Positions 59,980 to 64,000 of a DNA stretch of 64,000 nt are shown piece by piece; position 1 is the stretch's first letter, and each line of letters begins with the position of its first letter. A program made the position numbers and the translations under genes. Source of the stretch: Levilactobacillus yonginensis (GTDB lineage: Bacteria; Bacillota; Bacilli; Lactobacillales; Lactobacillaceae). The notes below the pieces were generated by a model. It worked only from the letters and a program-made list of their open reading frames with translations, searched no databases and was not told where the DNA came from. Location: positions 1,798,001-1,862,000 of the forward strand of contig NZ_OZ061549.1 in NCBI RefSeq assembly GCF_964065165.1, written 5' to 3'.

Positions 59980-61494
59980 TTGACACAAATAAATTTAACG
60001 AATATTGAAAAAACAATTGCTGGTACAAAGCTGTTTACAGTCCAAAGATTGTCAGCTACAGATGGCGCTCGAGTTGGAATTATCGGGGCAAATGGTACCG
60101 GGAAGACGACCCTAGCTAAGATTATTGCCGGAGTCGATACGCAATTTAACGGTGAGCGGCACGTTACGGCGCCGGTGACATTGGTCCCACAGATTGCACC
60201 GACGGTGGGGCAATCGGGTGGCCAAAGTATGTTGGCACGAGTTCGGGTAGCGTTGGCTCAGCGACCAGCGATTTTGATTTTAGACGAACCTTCCGCCAAC
60301 TTGGATGATGAGCATCAGCATTGGTTACAGGAGCAGTTATTACGGTTTAAAGGGATTCTAATTGTTATTTCGCATGACCGGTCGCTCCTGACGGCAATCA
60401 CCACGCAAATCTGGTCGTTAGAAGAACAGGTGTACACACCATACAATGGTAATTTTGCAAAATTCACCACGTACCGTAAACAACGACGGGAGAATGCTTT
60501 GACGCGATATCGCCATGAACAACGTGAACAGCGTGACTTGCGTGAAGCTGTTCAAGCGCGGCATGAGAAGGCTGCGCGCATCCGCAAGGGCAGTCGGCGC
60601 ATGAGTGCTGCCGAACGTTCAAATTCGCAGTCGGTTCGGGAACAGAATGCCGGCAAGATGGAACGTGGTGCCCGGGCATTAAAGGAACGGGCCAATCGGC
60701 AGACAGTGACGGTTAAGCCACACGAGGCGGCGTCCTTGAAGTTAGTTGCCACTGACTTACCGCCAGTTCATGGTAAGTTCTTAGTGACCGTCAATGAGCT
60801 TAATTTGGAGCGCGACGGGCGGACACTCTTACATCGGGCGAGTTTGCGGGTGGCACCTGGTGAGCGGGTTGCTTTGGCTGGACCAAACGGCAGTGGTAAG
60901 TCAACGTTGATTGAAACAATTTTAGCGCACCGGGCGAAGACCCGATTAGCTCCTAGTGCCCGGGTTGGTTATTTCCATCAAGATATGACCGTGTTGCCAC
61001 AAGATCAAACGGTCTGGCAGTTTATGAGTCAGGCCACGGCACTTGATGGAAATCGTACTCGGCAGGTTATGGGGGCGTTTGGGTTAACGGCTATCTTCTA
61101 CGATCGGCTCATTGGTGAGTTGAGTGGTGGGGAACAGGTTAAGCTTCAGCTGCTGGCAATTTTGGTCAGTGCTAGCAATTTGTTGATTTTGGATGAACCG
61201 ACCAATTATTTGGACTTACCTGCGTTGCAAGCGTTGGCGGAATATCTAGTTAATTATCCAGGCACTATTATCTTTGTGGCACATGATCAGGATTTTCGGC
61301 GGCAGGTCGCCACTCGGACCATGGTCTTCAAGAATCAAAAGCTACTTGATCCCACCAAGACGGCCCAGGGAACACCGGCTTCAGATTTGCCACGGTTACA
61401 GTTTGAATATGACCAACTGATGATGGCGCCTGAGCTTGATACCCAACGTTTGCGAGAATTACGTGAGCAAATCGCAGCGTTAACAGCCAAGTAA
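59980..61494 (+). CDS. ABC-F protein, ribosome-protection (antibiotic-resistance) type
   Basis: This encodes 504 residues, starting at TTG with AAAGGGGG 8 bases upstream. There are two ABC domains and no membrane segment. Domain 1 has Walker A GANGTGKTT (36-44), signature SGGQS and Walker B LILDEPSANLD. Domain 2 has Walker A GPNGSGKST (about 303), signature LSGGEQ (about 381) and LILDEPTNYLD. The long inter-domain linker (about 160-250) is rich in Arg/Lys/Glu coiled coil. The short first domain resembles the Lsa/Vga/Msr/VmlR branch, which dislodges lincosamides, streptogramins or pleuromutilins from the ribosome (inference). The attenuator-like leader fits inducible expression. A DHA2 MFS pump follows 130 bases on. 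Confidence 0.9.
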   Translation: MTQINLTNIEKTIAGTKLFTVQRLSATDGARVGIIGANGTGKTTLAKIIAGVDTQFNGERHVTAPVTLVPQIAPTVGQSGGQSMLARVRVALAQRPAILILDEPSANLDDEHQHWLQEQLLRFKGILIVISHDRSLLTAITTQIWSLEEQVYTPYNGNFAKFTTYRKQRRENALTRYRHEQREQRDLREAVQARHEKAARIRKGSRRMSAAERSNSQSVREQNAGKMERGARALKERANRQTVTVKPHEAASLKLVATDLPPVHGKFLVTVNELNLERDGRTLLHRASLRVAPGERVALAGPNGSGKSTLIETILAHRAKTRLAPSARVGYFHQDMTVLPQDQTVWQFMSQATALDGNRTRQVMGAFGLTAIFYDRLIGELSGGEQVKLQLLAILVSASNLLILDEPTNYLDLPALQALAEYLVNYPGTIIFVAHDQDFRRQVATRTMVFKNQKLLDPTKTAQGTPASDLPRLQFEYDQLMMAPELDTQRLRELREQIAALTAK

Positions 61495-61626
61495 ACTAAG
61501 AGTTCGATAAGAAAATGCTACTGGAACCGCTTTCTACTAATTTTTTCTAAAATAATGCTTACGAAAACGTGCTTTTTCTGCTAGAGTAATCCATTGTGTT
61601 CGAAATGAAAGTGAGTGTGAAAACAA

Positions 61627-63066
61627 ATGGATTCTGTACAAAGTAGCCATCCAGAAATGGCGAAAAAAGCACGTGTACAAGTTGCTCACCCGATGCTTGC
61701 CATGATGGGGATGCTAATCGGGGGCTTTGTCGGGATGTTTTCAGAAACGTCCTTAAACATTGCGTTGCCACAACTAATGGCGCAGTTGGGCGTCACAACT
61801 GCCACGATTCAGTGGCTAGTTACGGGTTATATGTTAATGGTTGGGGTTGTTTTACCTCTATCAAGTATTATTACAAAATGGTTTACTACGCGACAAGTTA
61901 TTCTGTTCGCGCTGATTGATTTCGCAGTTGGTGCCGTGATTTCGGCATCTGCACCAGGATTTGGCGTTCTCTTGTTTGGCCGGATGATTCAGGGGATTGC
62001 AACTGGTTTGATTTTACCGCTGATGTTTACGGTGGCTATGCAAATCTTTCCACCCTACAAGTTAGGCGCTGCAATGGGAATGGTTGGTTTAGTGATTATG
62101 TTTGCGCCGGCCGTTGGTCCAACCTTAGCGGGAATTGTCTTGGGAGTTGCCTCTTGGCGATGGATTTTCTGGTTATTTGTGCCTTTCTTGGTGATTGCCT
62201 TTATCTTCGCGGTAATGTCTTTGACTAACATCGCCGAAGTTACTCGGCCTAAAGTGGACTTTTTATCAATTATCTTATCAACGGTTGGTTTTGGAAGCTT
62301 GGTCCTGGGAGTTAGCCTGGCTAGTGACCGTGGTTGGGGTTCAGGTGTCGTCATTGGTGCCCTGATTCTAGGACTCGTTGTCTTGGCTTGGTATACGCAC
62401 CGTCAGTTAAATACGGACAAGCCAGTTTTGAATTTGCGGGCCTTTGCCATTCCTGGTTTCAGGATGGGAGCCATCTTGGTCATGATTAATTTTGGAATTA
62501 TTTTATCTGCCATGTACCTGTTACCAATGGTTATCCAGAAAGGGTTATTGATTCCAGTAGCATTGACGGGGGTCATTATGTTCCCCGGTGGTATTATGAA
62601 TGCTCTGGTGTCAGCCGGTGCTGGTCGCTTGTATGACCGAGTTGGTGCTCGGATGCCAGCGCGATTAGGCTTTGTTATTTCGATGGTGGGGGCATTAATG
62701 TTGGTCTTCACATCGACATCATCCGCGATTTGGTATATTATTTTGGCCCACGTGATTCTAATGATTGGTGCACCACTAGCAATGTCACCATCGCAGACTC
62801 ATGGACTAAATGCCCTAACGGGTCCAATTGCTGCCGACGGGAGTGCTATCATGAATACGTTCCAGCAAATCGTTGGGGCCATCTCAACGGCAATTGCTAC
62901 TAGTCTGTTAGGAATTGGTCAAGCGGCATACATCGCTACGAGTGGTGTGAACCACAACGCCGGTGCTTTCGTAAATGGGGCCCACTATGGCTTCTACTTT
63001 ACATTTATTTTAGCGTTAGTTGGTTTCTTGTTGGCCTTACGTTTATCTAAAACTGAAAGTAAGTAG
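61627..63066 (+). CDS. MFS transporter, DHA2 family (EmrB/QacA type), 14 helices
   Basis: This encodes 479 residues. NIALPQL (about 39-45) and WLVTGYMLMVGVVLPL (about 59-74) are hallmark DHA2 motifs. GRMIQGIATGLILPL (about 119-133) carries motif B, and the GPTLAGIVLGVASWRWIF (about 166-183) segment carries motif C of drug:H+ antiporters. About 14 hydrophobic segments are present. It likely exports drugs or other lipophilic compounds. It lies 132 bases after the ABC-F gene and may share its transcript, as no clear terminator separates them. Confidence 0.92.
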   Translation: MDSVQSSHPEMAKKARVQVAHPMLAMMGMLIGGFVGMFSETSLNIALPQLMAQLGVTTATIQWLVTGYMLMVGVVLPLSSIITKWFTTRQVILFALIDFAVGAVISASAPGFGVLLFGRMIQGIATGLILPLMFTVAMQIFPPYKLGAAMGMVGLVIMFAPAVGPTLAGIVLGVASWRWIFWLFVPFLVIAFIFAVMSLTNIAEVTRPKVDFLSIILSTVGFGSLVLGVSLASDRGWGSGVVIGALILGLVVLAWYTHRQLNTDKPVLNLRAFAIPGFRMGAILVMINFGIILSAMYLLPMVIQKGLLIPVALTGVIMFPGGIMNALVSAGAGRLYDRVGARMPARLGFVISMVGALMLVFTSTSSAIWYIILAHVILMIGAPLAMSPSQTHGLNALTGPIAADGSAIMNTFQQIVGAISTAIATSLLGIGQAAYIATSGVNHNAGAFVNGAHYGFYFTFILALVGFLLALRLSKTESK

Positions 63067-63067
63067 T

Positions 63068-63101
63068 AAAAAGACCGAGCAACTGCGCTCGGTCTTTTTT
63101 T
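63068..63101. terminator. Bidirectional terminator between DHA2 and AEC genes
   Basis: AAAAAGACCGAGC pairs with GCTCGGTCTTTTT around a short loop, followed by further Ts. Confidence 0.92.
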
Positions 63102-63116
63102 ATGGCATCAGGATGA

Positions 63117-64000
63117 TTACAGCCAATTGCTTAAGGTGAAGACTAACGGAATGGTGGCAACGCAGAGAATGGTCGACAGACTCATCAGTGTAACGGCGGG
63201 CGTGGTATCTCCGTGATCCTTAAGGGTGAAGAGCACGACGTTACCTGCAACGGGGCAAGCCGCCATGAGAACAGTCGTATACAGGGGGATACCAGTAACG
63301 CCGAATATGGTCAGGATTAGTAGACAGACGACTGGGAAAATTAAATTCCGTAGTAGTAATGGCACCCACAGTCGGGTGTCTAGCGTATGTCGGTTGAGTG
63401 TAACGGCGGCTAAGCTATTGCCGATGACAATCATGGATAATGGTGTGTTAATCGAGCTGATGTAAGTAATGGTCTGGTTTAAGAGGCTTGGTAGCTGAGT
63501 AGCACTCATAAAGATTAGAAGCCCAATAATAATGGCGATGATGTTGGGATTGAGAATAATTTGGCGCCAATTGATGTGAGCGTTTTGATCGTTGTGGGGA
63601 GTAAAAAGCGCAATGCCGTGGGTCCAACAAAAGACGTTAAAACCGGCTAGGGAAGCAACGGCGAAGAAAACGCCAGTACTGCCAAATAAGGCGCTAGCAA
63701 GGGGGACTCCCATGAAACCGGCATTTGAATAAACCGCGCCAAACTGCATGATACGTTTTAGATTAGGATCTGCAATGCGCTTAAAGACGAGGTTCGTGAC
63801 CAGGACCATAATGAAGTAAGTGAGGATGATGCCTAACATGACGATGCCCAGTGCACGTAGCCGACTGGTGGAGAAGTGTTGCTCAAATGCATTAATAATT
63901 AAGCACGGCGAAACGATGTATAAAAGGATGTTGGTTAAGTCGGTAGCGGTCTGGCCGTGCATAAATCCTAATTTATTGGTAAGTAGGCCAATGGCCATTA
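63117..64000 (-). CDS. AEC-family transporter (auxin efflux carrier/malate permease type), partial
   Basis: At least 293 residues are visible with about nine hydrophobic segments. NILLYIVSPCLIINAF near the N-terminus and YSNAGFMGVPLASALFG (about 89-105) are characteristic AEC motifs, and the C-terminal half has GNSLAAVTL and AACPVAGNVVLF. Family members are about 310-320 residues and normally begin some 15-25 residues earlier. The frame is open to the window edge, so the ATG at 63998 is probably internal and the gene is cut off. Substrates in the family include malate and other organic acids. It converges with the DHA2 gene. Confidence 0.88.
   Translation of the reverse strand, partial: MAIGLLTNKLGFMHGQTATDLTNILLYIVSPCLIINAFEQHFSTSRLRALGIVMLGIILTYFIMVLVTNLVFKRIADPNLKRIMQFGAVYSNAGFMGVPLASALFGSTGVFFAVASLAGFNVFCWTHGIALFTPHNDQNAHINWRQIILNPNIIAIIIGLLIFMSATQLPSLLNQTITYISSINTPLSMIVIGNSLAAVTLNRHTLDTRLWVPLLLRNLIFPVVCLLILTIFGVTGIPLYTTVLMAACPVAGNVVLFTLKDHGDTTPAVTLMSLSTILCVATIPLVFTLSNWL

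Overview
The window is chromosomal DNA of a lactic acid bacterium. The two 16S genes resemble the Levilactobacillus (Lactobacillus brevis) group as I remember it. The rest of the content fits a heterofermentative lactobacillus: lysS next to a Lys-type MurE, gnd and zwf of the oxidative pentose phosphate route, LPXTG surface proteins with MucBP-like repeats, an ascorbate PTS, strong AGGAGG ribosome binding sites, and many short bidirectional terminators. The genus call is inference. No prophage, CRISPR array, tRNA gene or replication origin was seen.

Layout. 0-10.5 kb: the 3' end of addA, a small membrane protein, a thiolase, an uncharacterised basic-tailed protein, a lysS-murE operon and an MFS transporter. 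10.5-25.4 kb: two nearly identical rRNA operons (16S-23S-5S, no tRNA in the spacer) in direct orientation. Each has three tandem promoters. The 4.9 kb between them carries an IS30-family element inserted exactly at the first rrn terminator, then an XRE regulator divergent from a BcrA-type ABC exporter. 25.5-31.1 kb: a dicarboxylate/amino-acid symporter; an M-box magnesium riboswitch on the minus strand whose only visible targets are two very small unannotated ORFs; ahpC; small unknown genes; an NAD(P)-binding protein; a second membrane-linked XRE regulator. 31.3-42.3 kb: gnd, a marR/GNAT divergent pair, an LPXTG leucine-rich-repeat/MucBP protein, an RpiR-type regulator with a four-gene ascorbate-uptake operon (ulaC-ulaA-ulaB-ulaG), and zwf. 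42.7-51.1 kb: a second LPXTG leucine-rich-repeat protein, a secreted Lys/Thr-rich protein, a metal cluster (copZ-like chaperone, Dps-like ferritin, P1B ATPase), and an MFS paralogue. 51.8-56.9 kb: ald, threonine/serine dehydratase and two amino acid permeases behind a cre-like site. 57-64 kb: an AAA ATPase, nrdI plus a nitroreductase, an ABC-F ribosome-protection-type protein behind an attenuator-like leader, a DHA2 MFS transporter and a truncated AEC transporter.

How the genes fit together. zwf and gnd feed the pentose phosphate/phosphoketolase route, and the ula genes would bring in and open ascorbate 6-phosphate. The ald operon takes up and deaminates alanine, serine and threonine to pyruvate or 2-oxobutyrate under likely CcpA control. 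ahpC with candidate PerR boxes, dps and the P1B ATPase suggest coupling of peroxide and metal homeostasis. The least explained element is the M-box. The aptamer core, terminator and a nine-base antiterminator complementarity are all visible, but no magnesium transporter follows. It is followed instead by a 30-codon ORF with a perfect 11-base Shine-Dalgarno and a 46-codon ORF with its own ribosome binding site.
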